Assembly (NCBI RefSeq): GCF_047948215.1
Contig: NC_134462.1
Span: 117,548,437 to 117,612,436 of the forward strand
Direction of reading: 5' to 3'
Length of the DNA: 64,000 nucleotides
Origin: Lycorma delicatula
Lineage: Eukaryota; Arthropoda; Insecta; Hemiptera; Fulgoridae
Shown here: positions 51,160-64,000 of the stretch, one piece after another
Layout of the letters: every line of letters starts with the position of its first letter
How positions within the stretch are numbered: position 1 is the first letter of the stretch
The notes under the pieces: generated by a model
Seen by the model: the letters and a program-made list of their open reading frames with translations, nothing else
The model's database searches: none
Told to the model about the DNA's origin: nothing
Program-made: the position numbers and the translations under genes

Positions 51160-51818
51160 TCTTGTACGAAGTAAAGGAAGTATTGTAATCGCGAAAAATT
51201 TCGTTATTCAGATTTCAACGGAAATATCCATTTTGACCATCCCTGAATGTATTTTGACAAGTTTCGGCGTAACGTCTGTACGTACGTATGTATCAATTAG
51301 CCGTAGGATGCTGACATTTTTTATTTAGAACTGTTGTAACATGTAGTTGTGCATCTACTCTTTTGATTGCAATCGACTTAACCAAAAAGGTCTAAAAATA
51401 CCCAAAATTCAAAAAAAAACTTGGATTTTGGACTTTTTCTTAACTGCATTAATAAGCCCTCCTTGAGAGCTTTTCAGCTGTATATATTAACGGTAATTTT
51501 ATTCGTTGGTTCCAGAGTTATACCCTAATAAAATTTTAATTAATGAAATATTTGGTTCTTACAAGAGGAAGACACATCGGTTCGAATCCGACTTCATTTC
51601 CTTTTTTTTTTAACTTTTTTTTTAATTTAAACTTATTGATTTATTAATATTTATTAATCTCTGAATGTAAAAAAAAATTTACAATAAATAAGAATTCAAT
51701 AATAACAATAAATAAAATCAAAAGTTATTAGTGAAATAAAATTTTATGTTTTTAAAAACGTATATGTATAGTTTAATAAGCAAACAAGGAAGTCATGTAG
51801 TGTGCACACCAGATTTTT
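51160..51818 (+). mobile_element. Non-autonomous DNA-transposon-like repeat, copy 2
   Basis: It is collinear with 9177-9873: cttgtacgaagtaaaggaag, atcgcgaaaaatttcg, ttttgaccatccctgaatg, cgtctgtacgtacgtatgta, then gactttttcttaactgcatt, and caaggaagtcatgtagtgtg at the end. The left terminus here lacks the first bases of the 13 bp inverted repeat seen in copy 1. At about 51577-51593 it carries cggttcgaatccgactt, a near-perfect match to a tRNA B box. No coding capacity. Confidence 0.78.
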
Positions 51819-53760
51819 TTTCCATTATGAAAGATGTTACTACATTTATTTAAGAATAATAATTTATACATACAAAATAAAACAACATTAATTCAAAGCA
51901 TAGTAAAGCACCAGTGTCGAATAAGGAAACTTAACGGACTAATTTTTAACTTTTTACTTTATTTTTTATTATTAATAATTGGAATCTCTTTGCCAATAAA
52001 TTACAACTGTATTAATAAAATATAATCAAGATTGTTTTTTTATGAAAGAAGGGAAAAATTAATTATTCTATATTAATAATTAATGTATTTCATTTAAAAA
52101 CGGATGGAATTTGAGTGAATCTGTACAGATTCTTCCTTTTAGGTTGAACAAAATTTTCAAACCAGTTTATGTAATGTTTTATAAAAAAATCAGGAATAAA
52201 GTAATTTCATACATGTGTATTATTTAAGCGTTAAGGAATATAAAGAAACGGTATCGTGTCCGATTATGGTATTATCTTTCTTGAAATTTTAGTAAATATA
52301 TTTAAAAATATGTCCAGGGAATTATTAAGAGATTTAATGATTTTAATTACATTTTTCTTGTTCCCTTCCCACTAATTTAATTTCAACTTAAACTGGCTTC
52401 TGTTTTATAAAATATTTAATAGAACATATATTATCAACGCTAAAAATTAGGCTTATTTTTATTCTGTACTCGCGTAATACAGCTTTGCAGTATAGCATGT
52501 ACAACAAATTTCTCCAGGCGTTAATAAGTAAAGGTAGAAAATTTCACAATTAACTGTAAAATTTGTTACATAAAAATTGAAAAAAGTATATAAAAAATAA
52601 ATATGGTGATTAAAATAAAAATAAGAAAATTAATTATTAAAAATTATTATTAGTGCCGTTTTCTTACGTTTATTTCAATCTGAGCAATTTTATTTTTAAC
52701 CTTCCCTAATTGAGGGGTAGCTGTTGGAGGATCTATTTTAGGATAGCTTCCTAATCTATCCTAAGAAACGCAGTATAAAATTTCTATCCTGTAGAATAAA
52801 TCACGTAGATCATTTTCTCTTATTTGAGTTCACGTATTTAAATTGGCTGGTAACACGTTTTTAATTTTTACTTATTTATTAACCGTTAATGTTTAATTTA
52901 ATTGTAAATTTATTATTTTTGTCACAATAACAAAACGAATAAAATTTTTTTGAAATTTTAATAAATAAATTCTCAAAGAAAATTCTGAATTTAGTCTTTG
53001 ATTCTAACTAAATATTTTTCATCAGGTACTAAAACGGAATTTTTTCTACTTGAGTAATTTTACTAGTGTTATTGTATTATTGACAAGCTGCTGACATTAC
53101 ATCAATGCTGTTATTCTAAATAAAGACAGAATAAATAATAACAATTAAAAAGAAAAATGTTAACAGCATTTTCTAAATATAGTAATTTTCTCCTTTGGTG
53201 ATAGTTCCCATTCCGGTTATATATATATATATATATATACATTCACGACAAGTTAAAGTGTCAATAAAGGGAATTGTATTTATAGGGTTACAGAGAAGAA
53301 GTAGTATTGTTTCCAAAATAGGAACCGAACGGGTTTGCCACATTCATCTAAGTTTGTATTGCAAATAAGAACGGGAGAAAAAAGAAACAAACAAACAAAC
53401 AGATCTCATGCTGGGCACATGCCGGTTACCCTCTCCCAGTCTCAGTTCATTCCATTTAAAACCCCTTCGTAATTGTACATACTTTTTAAAAGAGGGCAGG
53501 AGCAAGATTTTTAACAATGGATCCCAGCCTCTCTCTATGCCGTTAGTATAATACTCACCGGCTAACATCTGCTAAAATGTACTCACACAATCGTAAATAA
53601 ATATATAGATTTTTTTTTATTGTGTGTTATATTCATATTTAAGTTTACAATTACATTTACATCCTCGCTAAAGTCTCATACAGATAGTGGTTTCCATATA
53701 TTAGTAAGTGTTAACAGCTTTTGTAACTTAATTTTTTTCATAGTAAATCGTAATTGCAGT

Positions 53761-53762
<2 letters not shown>
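51819..53762. other. AT-rich non-coding DNA
   Basis: A (TA)n tract lies at about 53219-53239. A somewhat GC-richer piece at 53340-53560 has a 74-codon minus-strand frame and a donor-like ccggtgagtat near its start, but I recognise no protein family and treat it as unassigned. Confidence 0.4.

Positions 53763-53853
<91 letters not shown>
53763..53853. repeat. (TG)45 microsatellite
   Basis: An uninterrupted 91 bp tract. Frames through it give Cys-Val repeats that are not proteins. Confidence 0.97.
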
Positions 53854-53857
<4 letters not shown>

Positions 53858-56800
53858 TTATACCGAACATATTTATATACTCGGTAATGGTTGTCAGCGA
53901 ACTAATATGAAACAAAATTCATTCACGATAGCCAATCCAAAGTAAGAAATAAATTTCTTACCAAGTTTGTAAAATGCTGCAATTCTTTTCTCGTGAGACC
54001 ATTAAAGTGGCATCTTCTTCATTGAGTCAAAACATATTATTCTGCTCATAAAAAAATAAAACTCGGATTTTCCGTTTTGTTAGAACGGTATAGAATATTG
54101 GGTTTTATTAAAAGCAACATTAACAGATACAAAAATTTCACATCAAATTTACAATGAAATTAAATTTAAATTGCTCTAGTTTTTATTTATATCATATGCA
54201 CAAGAAAGGTTGAAACATAACATAAAGGGAGAAATTGATGTACTCATTTTTGTGGAAAACAGTTTTTATGTATTATCTATACAAAGGAATGGAAGATTCC
54301 GTATTAAAGTTAAATAAAGAATAAATTTTACGTATCCAGCACATATTGAAAACGGTTGCACCTGCTTTCTCTCTTCTTTTCCGACCCAGAAATATTCCTA
54401 CATCAATATTTTATTTTTATTTTTACTTCTTGAAGTTTTTACTTCCCTCAATACTGAAATCTTTGTAAAAAGATTCTGGTGATTGCAAGTGGCGTGTATT
54501 TTATTTTATATAATTTTAGCTTTTTAAAGTATAAATAATGTAGAATTATGCGCTACTTTTAAACTAGCGCATAGCGTATTAGGGAATAGATTCTAAATGA
54601 AATTTTATAACAAACTGAAAGATATTACGACGTTGCTGTATCTTGTACAAGGTTAGATTAAACGAAAGGTAGAGTGTATCGCTGTATCTTTTTAACAAAT
54701 GAAAAAATAAATTGTCACAGATAGCATTATAAATAATAACTTTTGAAAAATTCTTCGAAAAAATGTATTCTCTTTTAAAATATAAGTTTCACAAAATTTT
54801 CTAAATTGTAATCGTACCAATTTATCATCTTGAAATTATTAAAATTAATTTTTACCACGTAAAGCATTATCATATAGAAAACGAGTTTCCAATCTTAACG
54901 GAAAACAATTTTCATATTAAGCGCAATTTTCCATTCTAATCAGAGTTAAAAAGAAAAAAAAAATTAATTTATTCTGTTTATAAAGATCTCGAATTATTAT
55001 AATTTCCTATTCCGACAAAGAACGTTATCGCAACGGTAAACGCCCAGTTTTGCATGTTCTTAACTTGTTTATCATATCAATCGGGAAATATGATTACTAA
55101 TAATACTTTTCTTCTCGTAAAAAAATATTTAATATGCTAAAATTAAAATTAATTATCCACTTCATCACTGAAGTGATAGGATAGTTTTTTTTTATACTTT
55201 TTACAAATGCTGGCAAAATTCAGAAAACAAAAACAATATAACCAGTTTTTCGAAATACTTTCAATAAAGTAGACAGTCTTCAAAATAAATAAAAAAAATT
55301 GTTTTAAGTTGGTTATATTATTTCTTATTTAACCATCCAACATTACTTTTTTTTATATTGTTATAAAATTGAATAAATGAGTTGATCTGAATCGGTTAAA
55401 CATTTTCCATAAATCTCTGACTTAATTATAAATTTTCCATAGGAATAAATCTATAGTCTGTTATTCAGGTTTAATTTGCTTTCAAATTGCCATCACCTCA
55501 GTAAATTAATTTTTTTTTCTATTTAAAAGCTTTAAAATAATAATGTTATAATCGGTACCATTTTTCAGGGAAGTAAGGTTGCAAAAAATTTACAGATTTT
55601 CCTTATTACAACTGTAGAAAAAAATATGATTGATTCATACAACATAATCGTTCACACAATTTTCTTGGTAAGGATGTTTATCTTCTTCCGCTAAATTTTC
55701 TATTTTTTTCCATCTGTTATCAAATTCTAACTTTGTTCTCCATCTGATTCCTAATAGTATCATTATATTTTCCTTAAGCACTTGCCATTAGATGATTCTT
55801 TGTTTCAGGTGTATCATTACCTTTCTAGAAAATTTCCTCTTTTCTCTCCTTTTGATCTGAACTTTCAATGGGAATCTAGCTGTACGGTTTATACTTCGAT
55901 TAGATAGTTCCATATATAGCACGATTTTAAAATTTGATAAATATTTTCGTTTAAGGAAGTACGAGCTGATTATCAGATAAGTTCTTTAGTTATTAAATAA
56001 AAATCAATATTTTGCAACAAATATTTAAGCTATCTGATGAGAAACTTTTCAAATTTTTCTGCTCCAATCGTAGATAAAATGTTAAGTTCTTCTGAAGATT
56101 GCGAAAGAGATCTCTTTCTGGATAGATATTTCTTTTTCTATCATTCACCCTTTTGCTTTATCGTCTGATCCCTTCCGTTTGGCAGTTTTCTATGGATTTT
56201 GGATAAACGTTCTGCTAGTGATGAACAAGAACGTGTACAATTAAGTTTCACCAAGTTAATCGTTTGGTTGGAGGATAAAGGATCTCCGCATATAATTATT
56301 TTTAATAGAAACCCTAATTCGTATAAATATATCTACGCTCAAGTGAGAACTTAACTAATTGTATAATAAAGATCTTCACCATCAGGTGCATATTAAAATT
56401 TTTTCTCATTCGGTTTTACTATTATTACAATCTAATTAATTCCTCATAGGATTACGATTCACGCAATCAAAATGAGAGAATAAGTTGCCCTTTGAAAATC
56501 AGTAGCCAACACAGTGAGTTTAAATAAATTTGAAACATAATATTTTTTCACTGTTGATAAATCACAATAGTATTTGTTTCGTAGAACGAAATTAAAGCTG
56601 ATATTCGTAAATATATATTGTCTTTGAAACCACTGAGGAAAAAGCATCTCTCTGGAATCATCAAAGCGTTTCTAAAACGGTAGGTTTGACCACCGTTCGG
56701 TAAACTTGAGATACAAACATACAACATTATAAGAACTTATGAAGTATTATAGAACGATGTTATTGAAAGTAAACTATTTTTACCCAGATAATCCATTACA

Positions 56801-57624
56801 TAAAAACGATTCCTAACATTGTTCTGCTGAACCGAAGGTACACAACAATGTATCGGAAGATAATAATGTATAAAAATATATAGGACCCCTCAATATAAAA
56901 CTATTGACCTGTGAAAAAAACATGCAACATTATTGTACTTGTTTTTCTGACCGGATATTAATGCCCATTCATGGAAACATATGTATGTCTACACTCTTCT
57001 CACGCATTCCGAGACCACAAAGCCTACTAATCCTACAGTCAGTGGTCTGCACGTAATCGGGGGTAAGCCACCTAAGCTAATCGGAACTTGCTCGAGCGTA
57101 TGACCCTCTCTCTATTTTCCAACGTCCCGGTAAATTCAATCCCTCCTCCCTAGTAACCAATACACATACACACAAAATATATATAGTTATCAAACATTGA
57201 ATAAACACCCGTTACAGTAACCTACGAACTTCTATGTGCCTACCCTCATTTCCCCTCACTCACTCTACCTAATTTACACACACACACACAAACATTAAAC
57301 CAACTCATAACTATACGTCTACTAGCACACTATTCAGTCAGCCGTATCATTCATGTTCGCTTTACCCTATTTGTTATTTGACGTAAGTTAGTTTTTGATT
57401 GACAGACTGATTTATTACGTTGACATTTAATATTAAATTCAACTAGAAAATTAAGCCTTGGTGACCTATATAGATAATAATCGGGTGTATATATTAAATG
57501 ATAGGCTTTATGTATAATGTAATATATTTAGAGGTCAGTCATCTTGTTAACTTTAATATGGTACTCTACAACAAATAGTCGGTTATGTTTAAGAGGTTTT
57601 TGGGTGACATAATAAGGAGGTAGC
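53854..57624. other. Non-coding DNA
   Basis: No supported gene. A 9 bp arm hairpin, tatgcgcta/tagcgcata, lies at 54547-54573. The segment 56970-57350 is richer in C on the plus strand, with short acacac tracts, and is unassigned. 55690-55930 has the codon texture of a decayed LINE on the minus strand, but I could not anchor a motif. Confidence 0.4.
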
Positions 57625-57639
57625 TCTATATGGAGATGA
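57625..57639. repeat. Target-site duplication, left, of SINE-A
   Basis: tctatatggagatga here is repeated as tctatatggtgatga at 57940-57954, with one mismatch in 15. Confidence 0.88.
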
Positions 57640-57939
57640 TCCACCAGGTTGGTCTAGAGGTGAACGCGTCTTCTCAAATCAGTTGACTTGGAAGTCGAGA
57701 GTTTCAGCGTTCAAGTCCTAGTAAAGGCAGTTACTTTTATACGAATTTGAATACTAGATCTCGAATACCGGTGTTGTTTGTTGGTGGTCGGATTTCTATT
57801 AACCACACATCTCAGGAACGGTCGACTGAGATTGTACAATACTACGCTTCATTTACACTCATACGTATCATCCTCATTCATCCTCTGAAGTAATACCTGA
57901 ACGGTAATTCCCGGAGGCTAAAGAGGGAAAAGAAGAAGG
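57640..57939 (+). mobile_element. SINE-A (tRNA-derived), full-length, 15 bp TSD
   Basis: This copy lies in sense on the plus strand. The head ccaccaggttggtctagagg holds the A box. gcgtcttctcaaatcagttg follows, then a B box in gcgttcaagtcctagtaaag. The body reads gaatactagatctcgaatac and ttggtggtcggatttctatt. The tail is cattcatcctctgaagtaat, then acctgaacggtaattcccgg and aggctaaagagggaaaagaa. It is about 300 bp, the same length as the copy at 23817-24120. Confidence 0.93.
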
Positions 57940-57954
57940 TCTATATGGTGATGA

Positions 57955-58914
57955 AGGAATCGTAAAAAAATATATACGATTTTAACATAAAGAGAATCTC
58001 AAAACAGCCAAGATATTGGAGAGGATAGGACAAAACTATTTTTAAATAATTGAAATTATCAGTTATTTCTAAATAACTTTCAGGTACTTCTAAATAACTG
58101 ATGAAATTTTAAGTTAATAAAACTGAAATATAAAACGTCATGTTATACCTGAAACATTAAATACTTATATAGCGGTTTGATTTTAAATCTATAATTATTA
58201 TATTTTAATTTTATTCTCTCCAAAAAAATATTTTATTTAAAAGAATTCATAAAATTGTTAAACAAATTTAAATAAATTCGTATTGTTTAAAAAATTGCTC
58301 AGTCGAAATTTTAATTATTATTTTTTCTCATAAATTTATTTTTTATTATTGGTATTACGAAGAAAGGAAATAAATTTAGCTTTTTAAAATATACTAGAAA
58401 CGTGAGGGTACATTATTTTGACATTATCCATTTTATACATTCATTAATGTGGAAAATAATATCATAATTCACAATATATTTGTTAAATTATTTGTAACAT
58501 CTGTCATTTCATCTCACAACAATTTTAACAAGGTTTTTTTTTTAGAATAAGAATTAACAACATTTTCTTAAGATATTAAAAAATTTAACTTACAATATTT
58601 TTCCATTTGAGCTCAGTAATTATATCGCATATTTGATTACATATTTTTTCTGAATACTCGATGATCATTTCTGTTGAGTTAACAATCATAGGAGTTTGGT
58701 TTTTTAATTTACAAAATTTTTAAATATAATTTTTATTGAGATTATAATTAAAATTTAAGGTTTCTCGTTAAAAAAGAAGGAGTACTTTATACTTTATTTT
58801 TATTAGTGTAAAGGATGTAAAAATAGATAAACAGATATTTTCTATAAAACGATCTTATACTTGAAAATTTATTGAAAATATTTGAAAAAATACACTACAC
58901 TACCTCTTTTCTTT
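57955..58914. other. AT-rich non-coding DNA
   Basis: An 11 bp arm inverted repeat, atcagttattt/aaataactgat, lies at 58058-58102 around a loop that itself contains a second taaataact. Nothing else. Confidence 0.45.
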
Positions 58915-59580
58915 TTAAGGCCATTTTCCTCTGTCAAACACATCATCGTCCAGTAGACGTCTATTTATGGCCTCCATGATTCCATTCATCGATTCTGGCC
59001 CGGGCCTTCTCTTCTTTCTTCGTCTGGCTGGAATATACGACCACACTTTCTGAGGTATTCTATTTTCCTCAATTCGTCTCGCACGACCATATCAGGTGAT
59101 TGTCATTCTTCGATTTTGTCAGCTAACAGAATAGTAATGTCATCCTCTACAAGATCGTCATTTCGAGCTCGTTCCAGAACGTTCGACCTACAACTTCTCC
59201 TCCAAAAATTCATATCCATTACCGTCACTGTCCTTTAAATCTGGACTGGAGAGTCCACAATTCCGCTCCGTAAGCGGATGTACTTTCAACAAAAGAACTG
59301 AATATCCCTTTGTTGGTGTTTTTTTTTATATTCGATCGTGCCACTAAACCGGGAACAAAATGTTGGTAATCAATCTGCCTTTTGCAACCTTTTCATTATT
59401 GATTTCCTATCAGATGTGAATATCGTACCGAGATACTTTTGTTCTTTAACCATTAAGTATCTTTGTCACACTTCATCTTCAATAAAATATTGTTACCGAC
59501 TTTCATTAATTATTACCAGACATCTTCTCTTATGAATATTTCAGCTTAAGGTAACCCAGGATTTCCGCAGTGCATCGACG
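58915..59580 (-). pseudogene. LINE ORF2 C-terminal fragment, frameshifted
   Basis: Minus-strand reading shows CLVIINESR-like sequence, VKEQKYLGTIFTSDRKS (about 59400-59455), YGAELWTLQSRFKGQ (about 59225-59270), MDMNFWRRSCRSNVLERARN and DDLVEDDITILLADKIEE (59105-59215). In another frame and after a TGA comes YGRARRIEENRIPQKVWSYI, then ARRRKKRRPGPES and LLDDDVFDRGKW, ending at about 58918. These are the thumb and C-terminal motifs of a LINE RT (usual forms: KYLGTxFTSDG, WxGHVxRM, RRKRGRPxxxW). The element differs from the jockey-like ones in the window. RT catalytic blocks are absent. Confidence 0.8.
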
Positions 59581-61002
59581 TTCTTTTCCCTTCTCTGATT
59601 AATCAATCACTTTGACACAGCGTTCTTGTAGATTTTCCATAAAATTCCCTTTCTATCTCCTTCTTGGTCACCCTATTTTTCGTTATTCATTTATTTATCC
59701 TCTTAAAAAGGTTTCCTAGCCGTCTTCTAAAATCTAATCTGTTCTTGATAAATTTCCCAACAATTTTACATTTTTAAAGCAGATAATATCTCTATCGATG
59801 AATCTTGCTCGTTAATCCTATACACTATGAGTCTTTTTATTTTATTCTATAGAATATTTTTATGTACGCAATCTCTCTTTTAAAAACCGGTAGGACATTT
59901 TTATCCTTAGAAAGTAATATCCGTGCAATAATACGTAATTAATAGTTTGTCTTATAATTAAATTATAAGTAAACTTACTTTTTTAAATAACCACAAGCAG
60001 TCTATATAAATTCATTCATGTAATCATACGTAATAGTACATTTATTTCTATTAAACCTACACCTAAAATCTAATTTCACATTTCTGAATGCTAATTCAAT
60101 TTTGTTTAAAAGTTTAAAAAAATATTTTTTACATTCAAAGACAAAGTTAAACGACTAATTAAAGAGGTCTTGAATTTCGTTTATTATGTTTAAAAAAAAA
60201 TTATTTTTAAAAGGATAATAATTAGAAACTCTATCAGTTAAAAAAGATAAATTAAATTTTTGAACAAAAAAAAATTATATTCACTTAATCGATTACCGTA
60301 ATGTTAAATTATTTTAGTAGAGGATTTTAGTTAACGTACGTAAGCTTAAAAAAATTGGAATTGGTTTGATATTAAGCAAATATATGTTACATTTTCAGCA
60401 TAATAAAGCTAATATTTTTTTAAATTTTATTTTATAATTCCAAAAGTCAATTTAGTACTCCGTTATTTTAAAACAATTTCTTAAAAAAAGATTATTTCTT
60501 AAAAACCCAGTTTTATTTACAATATAAATTACAAGTTTGTTTCTTTAATGCGGTAAATGAATGGAACTGTCTATCAAGGCCGTTTTGTTTTCATCTACAT
60601 ATATATTAGGACAAGATAAAACACTAACCTATTTATCGAAGTATAAATGTATACTTATACACAATATTCAACGTATGAGGTATACGTTGCTCTAAAAGAT
60701 CTATAGATATACAACACATTTTAAAGGTAAATCTATATAATTTTTATTATTGTTACACGATATATTGTAATTAGGAAAACCGTTGAATTTAGTAGAAAAA
60801 TTTACATTTTATATTTTAAAATGGCAGAAAATTAAAAATAGGTTTTTTAAAACTTAATTTTGCATACAAGTTACTGTAAGTAAAGTAATGATTACAAAAA
60901 TTTTTAACAAAGTTGCCTTTTATTGGAAATAGCGTATTACGAATCCTAAAATTTCCTTATCAAAATACACTGAAAGAAATTACGAGTAAAAGATTAATTA
61001 TA

Positions 61003-61007
<5 letters not shown>

Positions 61008-61058
<51 letters not shown>
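61008..61058. repeat. (TA)n microsatellite
   Basis: About 51 bp of uninterrupted TA repeat. Confidence 0.95.
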
Positions 61059-61062
<4 letters not shown>

Positions 61063-62025
61063 TGAGAACAAAACGGAACTTGCAACATTACCTTAAAATA
61101 TCTTTAAAAAAACTTGCAATAATAGGCGAGTTAAAAAATCCTTGACCGAATTTCTTATGCGTTCTAATTGAAAATTCATGACAGTTTTATAAACCATAAT
61201 TTAAGTCTATATAATGATACAAAAAATGAATGTCAACGTAAATTTGTATTATTCAAGATATAAATCGGCATTCATTAGTTTAGTATAATTTGTTCTATCA
61301 ATAATGATTACTGAAAATGATAATCATCTGTTTTATTCTCGAAGTAAAAGAACGTTTCGTTTGCAAGATTTACTTTGAGATCTATATTCAGCGTTTGTTT
61401 GTTGTTACATATTTCCCTTTCACTATTTTATTTGATAATAAATGGTGTTGTAGTAAAAATGTCAGTTAATTTTTTTTTTTGTAATTTAGCTTGATGTCTA
61501 TGGTGAGTGAAAGTCATACTTATTAACAAAGAAAAAAAATTTGAATTAAATTCTATCAAAAAGGAAGATATAATTCAGCCAGGGGGATTGTATATTACAT
61601 CACAATAAAACTAAGATCTACTTATCATGGCATTAAGTATTAATGGTTATATACATTTTTAATCAAACATAATGTAACGTAATGTAACGTTAATTTTTTA
61701 TAACTTTTGAATAAATTTAGATCATTTGTCGTTTAAATTTTTTTCAACAAATTTTAACTTCTCCAAAAATTTATATTAAAAGCAAATAATAATTTTATAA
61801 ATTGGAAGATTGTAAAAGGGAATTAGTTTTTTATCAATATTAATAAATAAACAATAGTTTAACAACAAAATACTAGAGGTTTGTAAAAAGAACAATTAAA
61901 AATTAAAATTTAACTCCTGCTAGAAAGTGGTTACTGTAATCCATATTTTAAAATGTTCAAGATGAATTAAACGTATCGGTAATATAATTTCAAATTAGTA
62001 TTACTTGTATATGTGTGTAACAATA

Positions 62026-62052
62026 AACACACACACACACACACACACACAC
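62026..62052. repeat. (AC)n microsatellite
   Basis: 27 bp AC tract. Confidence 0.95.
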
Positions 62053-62929
62053 CTACACGGAGTGATTTAGGATTTTTACTATATTTTATAGGTGAATTTC
62101 TCTCATCAAAATAATAAATTAAATTCGTAAAGAAATAGGTCTGGAAAGGGTATTTTTTCAAGTAACGGGTAAAGAACATTTCTTCCATACTTCTGCTCAA
62201 AAGCTCAACTAATCCTATCTAAAACACTGCGGACACATAATTGTTGAGGAAAATAAGTGGTTTTACAATGAAAAGTTGAAAAAAAGGGTATGCAGTGCTG
62301 AATCCCCCATAGTTTCCGATAAAACTGTCACAAAACCCCTCCAAAAAATTGAATTAAAAATAAAAAGTATGTTTTTTTTAGGCTTGGCTAAATAACTTTT
62401 TTTAAATTTAAATAATCAAACAGGAAAAAAAATATATAGAATTTAACACTAACAAAATTTTGTTATAAAAATAAAATAAAAATGAATAAAATTTAAAAAA
62501 ATTACTGTAAACCAAACACAAAAAAATTCCACTATAAATAATAATTCTCTCGGAATAGTTTCATAGAAAAAAAACTGTTTAATACACCACTCCATTAACT
62601 TACAATCTAAAAAATATCCTCATTTTTCTACTTTTTCAGTACATTTTAGACAAAATTAATTTTTTTGCGTTATTTATTTACCGAGCTGAAGTTTAGTAAA
62701 TAATTTTAAAGGAAAAATTTATCTTATGGTTCAGTTTATGGAATTTTCTGTTATGGATAATAGATAAAAAATTTTTCCTTACCCTAAATTTTTATTTTTT
62801 AATTGAAAAATTACCTACATTCCCAAATACTACGTGTTTTATATACATATATAATTAATACTACGTTAAAAAATGTAATAATCGAAGTAATAGTAAGACA
62901 GATATGTTTTTTAACTTAGTGACACGGGC

Positions 62930-62930
<1 letters not shown>

Positions 62931-62973
<43 letters not shown>

Positions 62974-63037
62974 GGAGGGAGAGAGAGAGAGAGAAAGAGT
63001 GAGAGAGATAGAGGTAGAGAGAGAAAGAGAAAGATAG
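62931..63037. repeat. (TA)n then imperfect (GA)n tract
   Basis: 27 bp of TA followed by about 80 bp of GA-rich purine tract with interruptions (gggaggga, gagataga). Confidence 0.93.
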
Positions 63038-63229
63038 TGGAAGTAATTAGGGAAATAATTAATTATTTTAACAAAAAATAGTTAATTTTATCTTCTATTA
63101 CCATATCTCTGCTCTGATATCGGTTTTACTGTTTACAGATTTCCAAGAATTGTAAGGCAGGCTGATAATCGTTGTGTACAGTTGAGCAAAACATTTTTAT
63201 TTGTATTAACTAATAATATTAAGAATTCA

Positions 63230-63249
63230 GTTAACAATTAATTGTTAAC
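63230..63249. repeat. 20 bp perfect palindrome
   Basis: gttaacaattaattgttaac reads the same on both strands without a spacer. It could be a homodimer binding site or chance in AT-rich DNA. Confidence 0.75.
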
Positions 63250-64000
63250 ATCTTGTTTATACTTCGACGTACTGTTTTTAGTGACGTAATCTGTATCATT
63301 TGTATAAATCAAACAATATAAGCCTGTAGATATATTTCTATAATTTATTATTATTATTATTATTATTACACAAGTTTATATGTGTATATCGAAAGATATG
63401 AACTATCTTATGTGATCTAATTCCAGATCACTCAAAAGTACTTCATGAATAACTCTTATTGATTACAAGGGACTCCTATTATTAACGTTGTACTTAATAA
63501 ATAAAATGCATTCGTGGAAGCATTTTTATGGTATATTCCATAAATTTGTTTTACCTGGCATATATCCTAAGAAGAAGTAAGATTTTGTTTTTTGGTGGGA
63601 GGATAAAAATATAAAAAATAAGTATATTATTAAATAAATAAAAAAACAAACAAACGAATGCGTGGGTAGAAAGAAAAGTACAGAATATATAGGTACACGT
63701 GTCAGAAAAAAAAGATAAATATCATGTACCTCTGCACTAATAGAAGTACAACAAGCTTGGAAAATTTCTTTAAAAAGATGATCCTTGGTTATAGTGGGTG
63801 TCCCTACCGTCAAGATGAAGAACTGGCTGTTCATCGTTCCCTGCTATTTATTGTAGAAGAGCCGCATCTCAAGCATACTAATAATAATAGTAGTAATAAC
63901 AATAATGATCATAGAAGCCGCTTTAACTGCACTCAAACGATATGACGGTTTATTACTAAACTATTATAAACATTTGCCTATGTGATGTTAACCATAATAT

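Larger units (their letters stand above)
59581..64000. other. AT-rich non-coding DNA with simple repeats
   Basis: No supported gene up to the right edge. It holds an 8 bp arm hairpin at 60669-60689 (caacgtat/atacgttg), a TA tract at 61008-61058, an AC tract at 62026-62052, a TA then GA tract at 62931-63037, and a 20 bp perfect palindrome at 63230-63249. Short frames near 63526-63945 show no family resemblance. Confidence 0.45.

Noticed and set aside
53344..53568. 74-codon minus-strand frame with a nearby donor-like site
   Set aside because: GC is slightly raised, but no motif, acceptor or homology could be supported. Left as unassigned sequence.
53620..53945. Frames of 96 and 63 codons
   Set aside because: They are Cys-Val translations of the (TG)45 microsatellite.
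55690..55930. Possible minus-strand LINE relic
   Set aside because: The text resembles decayed coding sequence, but I could not anchor any RT or endonuclease motif.
63724..63945. 73-codon plus-strand frame ending in an Asn-rich tract
   Set aside because: The Asn run comes from an aataat simple repeat; no other support.

Overview
This 64 kb window is AT-rich, non-coding-dominated nuclear DNA from an animal, almost certainly an insect. The only host gene segment I can support is one internal exon on the minus strand at 25024-25427. It encodes the second LIM domain plus linker of an apterous/Lhx2-Lhx9-type LIM-homeodomain transcription factor. It has canonical splice sites and the insect-type linker motif KGRPRKRKPKDLE..TAN. 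I could not find the first LIM domain or the homeodomain on either side, so the rest of the window is best read as very long introns of this gene, or intron plus intergenic DNA. A hemipteran source is a guess from recollection of similar SINE families and is unverified.

The rest is a graveyard of transposable elements, readable mainly by translation. Non-LTR (LINE) fragments lie at 1-1071 (reverse transcriptase frame still open, running off the left edge), 3725-4790, 11195-12600, 31965-33740, 35880-36110, 45662-46372, 49567-50165 and 58915-59580. Five of these (11.2, 32, 35.9, 45.7 and 49.6 kb) are jockey-like and cover ORF1, the ORF1/ORF2 junction, endonuclease, RT core and RT C-terminus between them. 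DNA-transposon relics are a mariner-type transposase C-terminus (10880-11195), a helix-turn-helix transposase N-terminus (14235-14600), and two copies of a ~670 bp element with inverted termini (9177-9873, 51160-51818).

Two tRNA-derived SINE families are present. SINE-A is ~300 bp, at 15091-15381, 23817-24120, 30452-30860 (interrupted), 44581-44760 (truncated) and 57640-57939. SINE-B is ~160 bp, at 27195-27350 and 30591-30754. Several copies have clear target-site duplications, and one SINE-B sits inside a SINE-A. The two families have different heads but appear to share a ~45 bp 3' tail, which suggests a common LINE partner.

The most unusual signal is a set of short perfect hairpins (arms 10-23 bp, loops 2-7 nt), dense between 28.7 and 49.8 kb. 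Where a hairpin lies in a recognisable LINE relic (49651-49729, and less clearly 11362-11387), comparison with the expected protein motif shows that it arose as a local inverted-copy mutation. That is the pattern expected from replication template switching. Other points of note are a 140 bp near-identical tandem duplication that carries the tail of a SINE (44326-44605), an ATGA stop/start overlap between LINE ORF1 and ORF2 (33565-33568), and long microsatellites. No RNA gene, CRISPR array, prokaryotic operon or complete host gene was found.
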